A stretch of DNA of 64,000 nt from Pseudomonas arsenicoxydans (GTDB lineage: Bacteria; Pseudomonadota; Gammaproteobacteria; Pseudomonadales; Pseudomonadaceae). The notes under the pieces were generated by a model. That model searched no databases. It saw only the letters and a program-made list of their open reading frames with translations, and was not told where the DNA came from. Both the position numbers and the translations under genes were made by a program. Positions 37,293 through 45,942 of the stretch are shown piece after piece. The stretch is taken from NCBI RefSeq assembly GCF_900103875.1, contig NZ_LT629705.1, forward strand, positions 5,341,001-5,405,000, written 5' to 3'. Numbering within the stretch: position 1 is the stretch's first letter; each line of letters begins with the position of its first letter.

Positions 37293-38618
37293 TCAGGAGT
37301 CCCAGATAGCGCCGTAGGCTGCAATGCCCCGTCCTTCCATTTCCTCGACCACCCGCTGCGTCAGCGCCTGGTTGGAAATGCAGATCACGGCCTCTGCTCC
37401 GAACGTTTGAACCGCGTCATAGGCCAGTTGCACCAGGTCAGGTTTGCCCAGCAGGTCGGTGTCCCAGATCAAGGCATCGGGCTCGGCCCGCAGGATTTCC
37501 TCGACCAGTTCGTTACCGTAGGTTTTTCGTGGACTGCGGGTCGACCAGATCAGGCGTATCGGTACTTGCCTGGCCAGCAGATGGGGTAGCACCGGGCCGA
37601 TGCCACTGCCGGTGGCGATGTACACCACCGATTTGAACAAGGTTTCAATGTGCGCAACGCCGGCGGTGGTGATGCCCTTGACCCAGACGTGGGTCGGCAG
37701 CTGTTCGATGAACTCACCGGTCCAGTCTCCCGCGCGGGAAATAATCAGGCGGAAACCGGCCTCTCCCGGGGTGGGAATGTTGGCAAATGAGTGCCATTCC
37801 AAGAGCGGATTGAGACTGATGGCATTGGACGAACCTGCAAATGGCGTGACATGTCCAAACCGGGCAATCACTGCATGGGGTGAAGTCCTGATCAATTGCA
37901 CCGGCACTTTGCGCAAACGCAGCCATGGCAGGGCAATACTGAAGGTCAGCACCACCAACATCCAGAATGGCACCGACGCTACCAGCACTTCCGGCAACGG
38001 CGATTGCGGGTTCTGATCCTGGGCAAACATCAGCGTCGACCCCCAGAACAGCACGAGCGCTGTCCAGCCACCGAAGCGGTGTGTGCGTTCGAACCCATTG
38101 TGAAAGCGTGCGCGAATCCGTGGATGAGCCATGGTCGCCACCAGCAACAACACGCCCAGCAACCCGCCGTTCACCCACAGAAGCGCGAGTGAAACACCGC
38201 CCAGGCTCTCCATCCAATGCCAACTTAATGAGCCGAGTAACGCGACGAACCAACCAATGGCCGCCAAGGCTGCGCCACTGTGCAGACCACCGAAGTGATA
38301 CACCTTGGCCAGCGAGCGACGAACCGCCAGCGGCCACGAGGTGGGAGCCCGGGTTGCCAGCCAGAACAGCAGATTGATGATGTATTGCTGGCGAATCAGA
38401 ATGGCCATCGACAGATTCGCCAACACCAGCCCGGCTAATGTTTCCAGGGCAACACCAGAAGTTGTCCACCATTGCCCGGCATTCAGCCCGTGGAGCAGCG
38501 CGGCACCATTGAGTCCCAGAACCAACGCCACAAGACGGTTGTAATGGGAAAACAGGGGCAGCGTTCCAAGCCGTCGCCATAGCGCACGTTTGGCGGGCAA
38601 ACCGCGAGCGGCGCTCAT
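37293..38618 (-). CDS. Polytopic membrane FAD/NAD reductase (TmpL C-terminal half-like)
   Basis: A 441-residue inner membrane protein. About six to seven helices (roughly 27-46, 55-75, 77-90, 113-131, 142-162, 183-200, 211-231) contain histidines suited to heme or metal (H108, H113, H165, H173, H180), with the motif NGFERTHRFGGW before the last helices. A cytoplasmic ferredoxin-reductase-like domain follows, with a probable FAD site EWHSFAN (274-280) and the nucleotide site GSGIGP (337-342). It resembles ferric reductases in plan, though its overall sequence is not one I can name. The ATG overlaps the adenylation gene (ATGA), implying one complex. Confidence 0.8.
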   Translation of the reverse strand: MSAARGLPAKRALWRRLGTLPLFSHYNRLVALVLGLNGAALLHGLNAGQWWTTSGVALETLAGLVLANLSMAILIRQQYIINLLFWLATRAPTSWPLAVRRSLAKVYHFGGLHSGAALAAIGWFVALLGSLSWHWMESLGGVSLALLWVNGGLLGVLLLVATMAHPRIRARFHNGFERTHRFGGWTALVLFWGSTLMFAQDQNPQSPLPEVLVASVPFWMLVVLTFSIALPWLRLRKVPVQLIRTSPHAVIARFGHVTPFAGSSNAISLNPLLEWHSFANIPTPGEAGFRLIISRAGDWTGEFIEQLPTHVWVKGITTAGVAHIETLFKSVVYIATGSGIGPVLPHLLARQVPIRLIWSTRSPRKTYGNELVEEILRAEPDALIWDTDLLGKPDLVQLAYDAVQTFGAEAVICISNQALTQRVVEEMEGRGIAAYGAIWDS

Positions 38619-40222
38619 GCGTTCACCACAGCTGCAGCGTTGGTATCAGACCCGGCCTGGTGCGCCAATGCCATGTCCAGCAGCAGCCGCTTGTCGACCT
38701 TGCCCCGTGATGTCAGCGGAATAACGTCCAGGGCAATCATCAGAGAAGGGACACAATAGTAGGCCAGCCGCTCCTCGCAGCGACGTCTCGCCTCATCGAT
38801 GTTCGTCGTTGCAGGACTGACAAAGGCCACCAGCTGGCGATTGTCGAGTTTTAGCGTCACCGCCCGCTCGCAGGCGTCGCACGACTCCAGTACCGCTGAA
38901 ACACTGTCGAGCTCAACGCGAAAGCCCCGCACCTTGACCTGATCATCGACGCGCCCCAAGTGCTCAAGATCACCTTGTGCCGTCCAGCGCCCCAAGTCGC
39001 GCGTGCGAAACATCATTCGGCCCTGACCGAGAAATGGATCGGGACGATACCGTTCGGCAGTCAGTGCGGCATTGCCCAGATAGCCCGCCGTCACACAGAC
39101 TCCGCCGGCCCACATTTCCCCTTGTTCCCCGACCGCACAGGGCTGACCGGCTTCATCGAGTACGTACACGGTATTGTTCGGCGTGGGTTTGCCAATGGTC
39201 AGTGCTTCTCCAACCCGATAGCACTGCATGGTATTGACGATGGTGGTCTCGGTCGGGCCGCAGGCATTGAAGAATGTGCAGAACGACGACCAGCGATCAG
39301 CCAGGGGTTGCGGGCACGGCTCCCCGGCAACCGCCACGACCTTGACCTGCTGGCAGCGCACCGGATCGAGGGTGCCGAGAATCGATGGCGTGGCGATCAG
39401 CACATCGCATTGCTCGGCGGTCTGCTCAATGTCCTTGCCACGGATCATCAATGTCGCGCCGTGGGCCAGGCAACCGAGCATCTCCCAAGCGGCCATATCG
39501 AAAGCGATATTCAGAATCTGCCCGACTTTCATCCCTGGCCTCATGCCGAGGTTGCCAGGTTCGGTCAGTAGGATATTGCAGACATTGCGGTGGGTAACCC
39601 GAACCCCGTTGGGCAATCCGGTGGTACCTGACGTAAACAGAACGAAGCAAAGTTGATCCGGGGTCGACGACAGCGAACCGCCCACGTTCACTTCGTCTGA
39701 GAGGATTGACGGCAACCTCATGAACTCGTCGAGGCAAATGCAGTGCTGCGTTGGCGTCAGCGGAAGCCGTGATTGAAGGCTCGACAGCGTCAGCACCACT
39801 CGTGAATCGGCAACCTCCATAATGTGGCGCAGTTGTGGCGCAGGTGTAATGCCCACATGCTGAGGGATGTAGGCCGCGCCCGCTTTCAACACGGCCAGCA
39901 TCCCCACCAGCATGGGGATCGAGCGTTCTACAAACAACGCAACGTGATCGCCTGGTTTGACACCTTGGCTGATCAGCAACCCAGCCAGTCGATTGGCCTG
40001 CCTGTTCAACTCGTTGTAGGTGATGGTTTGCCCCTGCCAATGGGCAGCAACCGCTTGGGGGGTGGTCGCTGCTTGCGCTTCAATGGCGTGATGGATCAAG
40101 GAAAACGCTGGCGTAACCGCCGGCCCATGACCGAATGGCTGCCAACGATCCTGATCAACAGGTGACATATGCAACGGGGAACAAGCCAATGCCGGCTTCA
40201 GTGTTTTTGCATGTTCTTGCAT
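38615..40222 (-). CDS. Stand-alone NRPS-type adenylation protein (TmpL N-terminal half-like)
   Basis: A 535-residue amino-acid-adenylating enzyme with core motifs in order: A3 FTSGTTGLPNG (196-206, the usual Lys is Asn), A4 FDMAAWEM (241-248) with D242 that binds a substrate amino group, A5 NACGPTETTI (319-328), A7 RTRDL, A8 GRVDDQVKVRGFRVEL (423-438) and A10 SRGKVDK with catalytic K508. No carrier-protein domain is present here or nearby. It is coupled by a 4-nt overlap to the membrane reductase, reproducing the domain order of fungal TmpL. I start at the ATG at 40222; a GTG at 40258 is possible. Confidence 0.85.
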   Translation of the reverse strand: MQEHAKTLKPALACSPLHMSPVDQDRWQPFGHGPAVTPAFSLIHHAIEAQAATTPQAVAAHWQGQTITYNELNRQANRLAGLLISQGVKPGDHVALFVERSIPMLVGMLAVLKAGAAYIPQHVGITPAPQLRHIMEVADSRVVLTLSSLQSRLPLTPTQHCICLDEFMRLPSILSDEVNVGGSLSSTPDQLCFVLFTSGTTGLPNGVRVTHRNVCNILLTEPGNLGMRPGMKVGQILNIAFDMAAWEMLGCLAHGATLMIRGKDIEQTAEQCDVLIATPSILGTLDPVRCQQVKVVAVAGEPCPQPLADRWSSFCTFFNACGPTETTIVNTMQCYRVGEALTIGKPTPNNTVYVLDEAGQPCAVGEQGEMWAGGVCVTAGYLGNAALTAERYRPDPFLGQGRMMFRTRDLGRWTAQGDLEHLGRVDDQVKVRGFRVELDSVSAVLESCDACERAVTLKLDNRQLVAFVSPATTNIDEARRRCEERLAYYCVPSLMIALDVIPLTSRGKVDKRLLLDMALAHQAGSDTNAAAVVNA

Positions 40223-40415
40223 ATCGAAAATCTCATCGGGCTCAATTTGAAAGCGCACATCCGGCGATGCTGCCGAGCCTGTTGATCAGGCTGGCCGAAT
40301 GCCGTTTGCGCTTGCTGTGAGGGTTGAGCCGCGACGTGTGATGCCATTACAGGGATGACAACCAATCGAGAAAAGTCCTACAGGAATTCACGGTGGGATT
40401 TTCTTTTCCGGCAGA

Positions 40416-40443
40416 GGGAATAATCTGCAGTGGCCGGCGTCTT
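40416..40443 (+). promoter_or_regulatory. Autoregulatory ECF-sigma promoter
   Basis: GGGAATAATC (40416-40425), 12-nt spacer, CGTCTT (40438-40443). It shares the block CAGAGGGAATAATC and the exact spacing with the catalase promoter at 36391-36420. Transcription should start near 40450, about 38 nt before the ATG at 40488, which argues against the longer sigma reading from 40446. Confidence 0.85.
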
Positions 40444-40487
40444 CCTTGTCACTGCCGCCCTTCACAGACAGAGACACGCCCCTTTTC

Positions 40488-40994
40488 ATGAACGAAATCG
40501 ACGAACAGTTGCGTGAAATAATTCCCAGGCTTCGGCGCTTTGCCGTGTCGTTGACGCGCAACCCCAGCAGCGCTGACGATCTGGTGCAGTCGAGCCTGGA
40601 GCGAGCCCTCTCGAGTTGGGGCGACAAGCGCCCCGAAGGCGACTTGCGCGCCTGGCTGTTTTCGATCCTTTATCGACAGTTTCTCGACGCCCACCGGCGC
40701 TCCCGGCGATACGCGCGCATGCTCGAATTCTTCACCGGCCGTGACGATGCGCAGCCCTCAGTCGAGCGCACCGTGATGGCCCAATCGACGCTGCAAGCCT
40801 TCGACCAACTCACCACCGAGCAGCGTGCGCTGCTGCTCTGGGTGTCGGTCGAAGGTTTGAGTTATAAAGAGGTCGCCGTCATTCTCGACGTCCCCACCGG
40901 CACCGTGATGTCCCGCCTGTCCCGCGCCCGCCAGGCCTTGCGCCAACTCAGCGACGGCGAAATCACCAGCCCTTCTCTGCGGATACTCAAATGA
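40488..40994 (+). CDS. ECF sigma-70 factor
   Basis: A 168-residue sigma factor with only regions 2 and 4. Region 2: RRFAVSLTRNPSSADDLVQSSLERAL and GDLRAWLFSILYRQFLDAHRR. Region 4: LTTEQRALLLWVSVEGLSYKEVAVILDVPTGTVMSRLSRARQALR. It directs RNA polymerase to stress promoters. It overlaps the anti-sigma gene by 4 nt and has its own promoter copy upstream, so it is autoregulated. The catalase/cytochrome b561 operon is a predicted target. It is divergent from the adenylation/reductase operon. Confidence 0.92.
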   Translation: MNEIDEQLREIIPRLRRFAVSLTRNPSSADDLVQSSLERALSSWGDKRPEGDLRAWLFSILYRQFLDAHRRSRRYARMLEFFTGRDDAQPSVERTVMAQSTLQAFDQLTTEQRALLLWVSVEGLSYKEVAVILDVPTGTVMSRLSRARQALRQLSDGEITSPSLRILK

Positions 40995-41743
40995 TCAGCA
41001 TGCCCCCGAGCGAGCGTGACCTGCACGCCTACGTCGACCACCAACTCAATGACGCCGACCGACGCCTGGTCGAGACTTACCTGGCCAGCAACCCTGAAGT
41101 GGCTGCGCAAGTGCGCGCCTGGCAGCAGGACGCCCAACAACTGCGCGCGGCCATGAGCGGCGCCTTGCATTCCACAGCCAACCCCGAACTCGACCCGGCG
41201 CTGATCCGCCAGCGCCTGAAACGTCAGACCCGCCGACATCTGGCCAGCGCCGCCGTGCTGTTGATGGCGGTCGGTGTGGGTGGATTGAGTGGTTGGCAGG
41301 CGCGGGAGATAACGCTGGTCAGCTCCTCGCCGCCGATGACCGACGCCATGCAGGCCTATCGCTTGATTGCTCAGCAAGGCATCCTGCCAGCGGACTATAA
41401 GGTCAGCGACGACGGTGACATGCAAGGTTGGCTCGACCGTTATTTCTCTCGAGCCAATCGCCTGCCGGATCTGTCGGACTCAGGTTTCAGACCGGTCAGC
41501 GGCCGGTTGCTCAGCACCGAGCAAGGGCCGGCGGCGATGGTCGTTTATGAGGATCAGAGCGGCCACAAGATCAGCTTCTACGTGCGTCCGCCCGGACCGA
41601 AGAACAACCTGCTGCCTCGGGGCAGTCGCAGCGATGGCGAGTTGCAGGCCGAGTACTGGTCCGGCGCCGGGTACAACTACGCGATGGTCAGCCCGAGTAA
41701 CCTGCCGGCGGCGCAGAGGCTCAAGCAAACCACGCAATTCTGA
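40991..41743 (+). CDS. Membrane anti-sigma factor without cysteines
   Basis: A 250-residue protein. An N-terminal cytoplasmic anti-sigma helix bundle (LHAYVDHQLNDADRRLVETYL, residues 10-30) is followed by one transmembrane helix (about 78-97) and a periplasmic domain of about 150 residues. It contains no cysteine at all, so it is not a zinc-anti-sigma (ZAS) redox switch, and the signal must be sensed another way, perhaps by its periplasmic domain. Translation is coupled to the sigma gene (ATGA). Confidence 0.88.
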   Translation: MISMPPSERDLHAYVDHQLNDADRRLVETYLASNPEVAAQVRAWQQDAQQLRAAMSGALHSTANPELDPALIRQRLKRQTRRHLASAAVLLMAVGVGGLSGWQAREITLVSSSPPMTDAMQAYRLIAQQGILPADYKVSDDGDMQGWLDRYFSRANRLPDLSDSGFRPVSGRLLSTEQGPAAMVVYEDQSGHKISFYVRPPGPKNNLLPRGSRSDGELQAEYWSGAGYNYAMVSPSNLPAAQRLKQTTQF

Positions 41744-41757
41744 ACCCACCACACACC

Positions 41758-41850
41758 TTGTGGGAGCGGGCTTGCCCGCGATAGCGGTTGCACATCCAAC
41801 AATGATGGTGACTGATCCAACGCTATCGCGGGCAAGCCCGCTCCCACAGA
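41758..41850. repeat. REPIN after the anti-sigma gene
   Basis: TTGTGGGAGCGGGCTTGCCC at 41758-41777 and its inverse (GCGGGCAAGCCCGCTCCCAC, near 41828-41847) frame a 50-nt spacer between convergent genes; likely transcript end for both. Confidence 0.85.
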
Positions 41851-41876
41851 GGTATCCAGCGACTGGTCGACCGTGT

Positions 41877-42713
41877 TCAGCCCTGCCCAAACACCTGCGA
41901 AGGCCTACGCAGCAGCGGATCAAACGGGTTGATCCTCGGCCCGATCAGCGCCGCTTCGCGCTTGAGCATCTCAACCACGGTCGGCAGACGATCCGGCCCC
42001 AATCGGTCACTAACCGTGGCCACACTTAACGCTGCCACCGCCCGCCCTTCGCGATCCAGAATCGGCACCGCCACGCCGGCCATGCCTTGCAGCACCCCCG
42101 TGTTTCGCCCGGCGTAACCCAGCGTGCGCACATTCTCGACCTCAGAGCGCAGGAACACCTCGTCGTACAGGTGAAAATCCTTGAGCCGCGGCAAGTTGTA
42201 GTGAATCACCGTCTCGCGCTCCTCCTGCGGCAGAAAGGCCAGGATCGCCAGGCTGCCCTGCCCCACACCCAGCGCCACCCGGCCGCCGATATCGCCGGTA
42301 AACGTGCGAATCGGAAACGGCCCTTCGCTGCGGTCCAGACAGATCGCATCAAAACCGCTGCGCGCCAGTAAAAACAACGAATCTCCCAAAGACGCCGACA
42401 GCCGCAGCAACGATGGGCGCACCAGCTCGCGCAGGTTCCCGGTGTTGCCGGCGCGGGCTGCCAAGGCAAAGAACTCCAGGCTCAGGCGATAGCGTTTGCT
42501 GCGTGCATCCTGCTCGACCATGCCCTCGTCCATCAGGCTGCGCAGCAGACGATGCGTAGTCGGTTGCGACAGACCGATGCGCTGGGCGAGCTGTGTCACT
42601 CGCTCCCCGCCCTCGACGGAGTCACCCAGGCTGCGCAGCACCGCAAACAATCTGGAGACCGCACCGACACCGACTTCATTTTTGTTTTCATTCCGTTCAG
42701 CGGAATCTGTCAT
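41877..42713 (-). CDS. IclR-family regulator of the adjacent transport/oxidase cluster
   Basis: A 278-residue IclR protein with an N-terminal winged helix (VTQLAQRIGLSQPTTHRLLRSLMDEGMVEQD, about residues 40-72) and a C-terminal GAF-like effector domain (about 95-270) with GMAGVAVPILDREGRAVAALSVA. It is divergent from the ABC-oxidase operon, so it is its likely regulator. I use the ATG at 42713; a TTG 15 nt upstream is possible. Confidence 0.9.
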   Translation of the reverse strand: MTDSAERNENKNEVGVGAVSRLFAVLRSLGDSVEGGERVTQLAQRIGLSQPTTHRLLRSLMDEGMVEQDARSKRYRLSLEFFALAARAGNTGNLRELVRPSLLRLSASLGDSLFLLARSGFDAICLDRSEGPFPIRTFTGDIGGRVALGVGQGSLAILAFLPQEERETVIHYNLPRLKDFHLYDEVFLRSEVENVRTLGYAGRNTGVLQGMAGVAVPILDREGRAVAALSVATVSDRLGPDRLPTVVEMLKREAALIGPRINPFDPLLRRPSQVFGQG

Positions 42714-42737
42714 GTTGATTCTCGACAATAAATTTAC

Positions 42738-42775
42738 TCACTGAATGAAACTGAAAATAGTCTTCGCTTCAGTGA
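42738..42775. promoter_or_regulatory. Candidate IclR operator
   Basis: TCACTGAA (42738-42745) and TTCAGTGA (42768-42775) are an 8-bp inverted pair with a 22-nt AT-rich spacer, 25 nt from the iclR start. The symmetry is clear; assignment to IclR rests on position. Confidence 0.45.
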
Positions 42776-42957
42776 AATAGGCCATTGAGCCCATCCTAGT
42801 CTTCGTCCTACTCTGCGTCCAGACAGGGGCGATTCGAACAACAGCGGCAGCCGACCGAAGTCGAGCGCCAACGCACCCAGCAAGATCTTTTCGTATCTGC
42901 CCATACAAAAAAGCGCGCCTTCGGGCGACGCATAACAATCTCAGGTGGAGCGCAGTT

Positions 42958-43977
42958 ATGGCTTTTGTGCAACTTGAAGGACTCGGCAAACGTTACGGCG
43001 AAATCGACGCCGTCGTCGCCACCAACCTCTCGGTGGAGAAAGGCGAGTTCGTCTCCCTGCTCGGCCCCTCCGGCTGTGGCAAAACCACCACCTTGCAAAT
43101 GATCGCCGGCTTCGTCGAAGTCAGCAGCGGGCGCATCGTGCTGGACGGCCGCGACATCACCCACGCCAAACCCGCCAGCCGTGGCTTGGGCGTGGTGTTC
43201 CAGAGCTACGCGCTGTTCCCGCACATGACCGTCAAGGACAACGTCGCCTTCGGCCTGCGGATGCGCAAAGTGCCCACGGCCGAGTTGCAACAGCGGGTGG
43301 ATCGGGTGTTGAAACTGGTGCGCCTGAACCAGCATGCCGAGCGTTACCCGCGTGAGCTTTCCGGCGGCCAGCGCCAGCGTGTTGCCTTGGCGCGAGCGCT
43401 GGTGATCGAGCCACCGGTGCTGCTGCTTGATGAGCCGCTGTCGAACCTCGACGCCAACCTGCGCGAAGAGATGCAATTCGAGATCCGCCGCATCCAGCGC
43501 GAAGTCGGGATCACCACGCTGATGGTCACCCACGATCAGTCCGAAGCGTTGTCGATCAGTGATCGCGTGGTGGTGATGCAGGCTGGGCGCATCACTCAGA
43601 TCGACGCGCCCTACACCCTGTACGAGCACCCGCGCACTGAGTTCATTTCCGGGTTCGTCGGCAAGGCTAATCTGCTGCCCGGTGAACGTGACGGCGCTGG
43701 CGTGGTTCAAGTGAACAGCGGCGGCGAACTGACCTTGAGTCTGCGTCCGGAAAAAATCGATTTGCGGGACAAAGGCCAGGGCCGTTTGCAAGGCCACATC
43801 GTCAGCCGCTTCTTTCTCGGCAGCCAATGGTTGTATGGCGTTTCCACGTCCCTGGGCGAACTCAGCGTGGTGCGCCGCAACGATGGTTCGGCGCCCTTGA
43901 ACGAAGGCACGGCTGTCGGGCTGGACTGGGATGCGACATTGCTGCGGGTGCTGACCGTCGACGAGGTGCTGGCATGA
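42958..43977 (+). CDS. ABC importer ATPase (PotA-like)
   Basis: A 339-residue ATPase: Walker A GPSGCGKTT, VFQSYALFPHM, LSGGQRQRVALARAL, Walker B VLLLDEPLSNLD, H-loop VTHDQSEA, and a C-terminal TOBE domain from about residue 245. It is the first gene of a seven-gene operon (importer plus dehydrogenase). SD AGGTGGAG precedes the ATG. The stop overlaps the next permease (ATGA). Confidence 0.92.
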   Translation: MAFVQLEGLGKRYGEIDAVVATNLSVEKGEFVSLLGPSGCGKTTTLQMIAGFVEVSSGRIVLDGRDITHAKPASRGLGVVFQSYALFPHMTVKDNVAFGLRMRKVPTAELQQRVDRVLKLVRLNQHAERYPRELSGGQRQRVALARALVIEPPVLLLDEPLSNLDANLREEMQFEIRRIQREVGITTLMVTHDQSEALSISDRVVVMQAGRITQIDAPYTLYEHPRTEFISGFVGKANLLPGERDGAGVVQVNSGGELTLSLRPEKIDLRDKGQGRLQGHIVSRFFLGSQWLYGVSTSLGELSVVRRNDGSAPLNEGTAVGLDWDATLLRVLTVDEVLA

Positions 43978-44843
43978 GCACGCTCGCCGCCATTCGCCAG
44001 GGACGCCAAGGCTATTTGTTGTCGGCACCGGCCCTGGCGTTGTACATCAGTCTGCTGGCCATCCCGCTGCTGTTGACGCTGGTGCTGTCGTTCAACGTCT
44101 TCGACTACAGCTCGGGCATCAACGGCGACGCCTATACCCTCGGCCACTACAGCAGCTTGCTGGGTGATCCGTACTTCTACGAAATCTTCCTGCGCACGAT
44201 GTGGATCAGCGCCCTGACCACCCTGCTTTGCGTGGTGATCGGCGTGCCCGAGGCCTACATCCTCAGCCGCATGGGCGCGCCATGGCGCTCGATTTTCCTG
44301 ATTCTGATCCTCACCCCGCTGCTGATTTCGGTGGTCGTGCGCGCCTTCGGCTGGAGTCTTTTGCTCGGCGCCGACGGCCTGGTCAACCAGACCCTGCAAG
44401 CGTTCGGCGGCTCACCGATGAAGCTGTTGTACACGCCGTTCGCGGTGGTGATTGCACTGGTTCACGTGATGCTGCCGTTCATGATCATTCCGGTCTGGAC
44501 CTCGCTGCAGAAACTCGACCCCGCCGCGGAACAGGCCGCGATGTCGCTGGGCGCCAGCCACTTCACCGTGATGCGCCAGGTTGTGCTGCCGCAGATCATG
44601 CCCGGCGTGTTGTCCGGCACCTTGATCGTGTTCGGGCTGGCCGCCAGCTCCTTCGCCATTCCCGGTTTGCTGGGCGGGCGTCGAATCAAAATGGTCGCCA
44701 CGCTGATCTACGACCAGTACCTGTCGGAGCTCAACTGGCCGATGGGCGCCGCCATCGCTGTCGCACTGTTGCTGCTCAACCTGCTGATCATGCTGTCGTG
44801 GAACCGAATGATCGAAGGCCGCTACAAGAAGTCATTGGGATAA
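43974..44843 (+). CDS. ABC importer permease (PotB-like)
   Basis: A 289-residue membrane protein with six helices (first at about 15-40) and the EAA loop EQAAMSLGASHFTVMRQVVLP. It is a pore subunit for a small amine or opine-type substrate. The start at 43974 overlaps the ATPase stop; longer open reading upstream lies inside the ATPase gene and is not used. Confidence 0.9.
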   Translation: MSTLAAIRQGRQGYLLSAPALALYISLLAIPLLLTLVLSFNVFDYSSGINGDAYTLGHYSSLLGDPYFYEIFLRTMWISALTTLLCVVIGVPEAYILSRMGAPWRSIFLILILTPLLISVVVRAFGWSLLLGADGLVNQTLQAFGGSPMKLLYTPFAVVIALVHVMLPFMIIPVWTSLQKLDPAAEQAAMSLGASHFTVMRQVVLPQIMPGVLSGTLIVFGLAASSFAIPGLLGGRRIKMVATLIYDQYLSELNWPMGAAIAVALLLLNLLIMLSWNRMIEGRYKKSLG

Positions 44844-44849
44844 CTCGTC

Positions 44850-45644
44850 ATGTCCAAGAACGGTCCTTTCGCCCTGCTGTTCCATACCCTGGTGGTGCTG
44901 TTCATGCTGGCGCCACTGGTGGTGGTTTGCCTGGTGGCTTTCACCCCGGAAAACACCCTGAGCCTGCCAACCACCGAGTTTTCCTTGCGCTGGTTCCGTG
45001 CGGTGTTCGAGCGTGCCGACTTTATCGATGCGTTTTACAACAGCCTGATCCTGGCGTTCTGCGCCGCCAGCCTGGCGACGTTGATTGCGGTGCCAGCGGC
45101 GTTGGCGATCACCCGCTTCGAGTTTCCCGGACGGGATTTTTTCAACGGGCTGTTCCTGTCGCCGATCATCATTCCGCACCTGGTGCTGGGCGTTGCGTTG
45201 CTGCGTTTGTTTGCGCTGATGGGGGTCAACGGCAGTTTTGCCTGGCTGATCTTCGCCCATGTGCTGGTGATTACACCGTATGTGTTGCGCCTGGTGCTGG
45301 CCTCGGCCATCGGCCTGGACCGCAGCGCCGAACACGCCGCGCAATCGCTGGGTGCCGGACGCTTCACGCTGTTTCGGGAAATCACCTTGCCGATGATTCT
45401 GCCGGGAGTCGCTGGCGGCTGGCTGCTGGCGTTCATCAACAGTTTTGACGAGGTCACGCTGTCGATTTTCGTCACCTCGCCGGCCACGCAAACCCTGCCG
45501 GTGCGCATGTATGTGTACGCCACCGAATCCATCGATCCGATGATGGCGGCGGTCTCGGCATTGGTAATTGCGCTGACTGCGCTGACCATGATTCTGCTTG
45601 ATCGGGTCTACGGACTGGATCGGGTTCTTGTGGGTAAACAATGA
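44850..45644 (+). CDS. ABC importer permease (PotC-like)
   Basis: A 264-residue permease with six helices and EAA loop EHAAQSLGAGRFTLFREITLP. It lies 6 nt after the first permease and 7 nt before the ferredoxin-like gene, so the importer and oxidase are one unit. Confidence 0.9.
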   Translation: MSKNGPFALLFHTLVVLFMLAPLVVVCLVAFTPENTLSLPTTEFSLRWFRAVFERADFIDAFYNSLILAFCAASLATLIAVPAALAITRFEFPGRDFFNGLFLSPIIIPHLVLGVALLRLFALMGVNGSFAWLIFAHVLVITPYVLRLVLASAIGLDRSAEHAAQSLGAGRFTLFREITLPMILPGVAGGWLLAFINSFDEVTLSIFVTSPATQTLPVRMYVYATESIDPMMAAVSALVIALTALTMILLDRVYGLDRVLVGKQ

Positions 45645-45651
45645 GGGCGCC

Positions 45652-45942
45652 ATGGCTCTGCTGAAACGACTGGCCGAAGGCGACCGCCCGGCCGTGACCT
45701 TTACCCTCGACGGCCAACCAGCCAGCGGGTTGCTCGGTGACACGCTGCTGACGGCGGTGTTGACCAGCAGCGAACACCTGCGCGGCAGCGACTTCAGTGC
45801 CCAGCCCCGGGCCGGTTTCTGCCTGATGGGCGCCTGTCAGGACTGTTGGGTTCGACTGGGCGATGGCCGACGCGTGCGCGCCTGCTCGACGCTGCTCGAA
45901 CCCGACCAGCACATCACCCGCGAACCGGGGCGCTCGGTATGA
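45652..45942 (+). CDS. [2Fe-2S] subunit of an opine-oxidase/HcnABC-like dehydrogenase
   Basis: A 96-residue ferredoxin-like protein with C57, C62, C65 and C78 (C-X4-C-X2-C-X12-C, CLMGACQDC), the layout of HcnA and of the small subunit of opine and hydroxyproline oxidases. It relays electrons from the FAD subunits. Its stop overlaps the next gene by 4 nt. The true start is the ATG at 45652. Confidence 0.87.
   Translation: MALLKRLAEGDRPAVTFTLDGQPASGLLGDTLLTAVLTSSEHLRGSDFSAQPRAGFCLMGACQDCWVRLGDGRRVRACSTLLEPDQHITREPGRSV

Noticed and set aside
42808..44028. 406-codon antisense frame across the ABC ATPase gene
   Set aside because: The opposite strand carries complete Walker and signature motifs; this frame does not.
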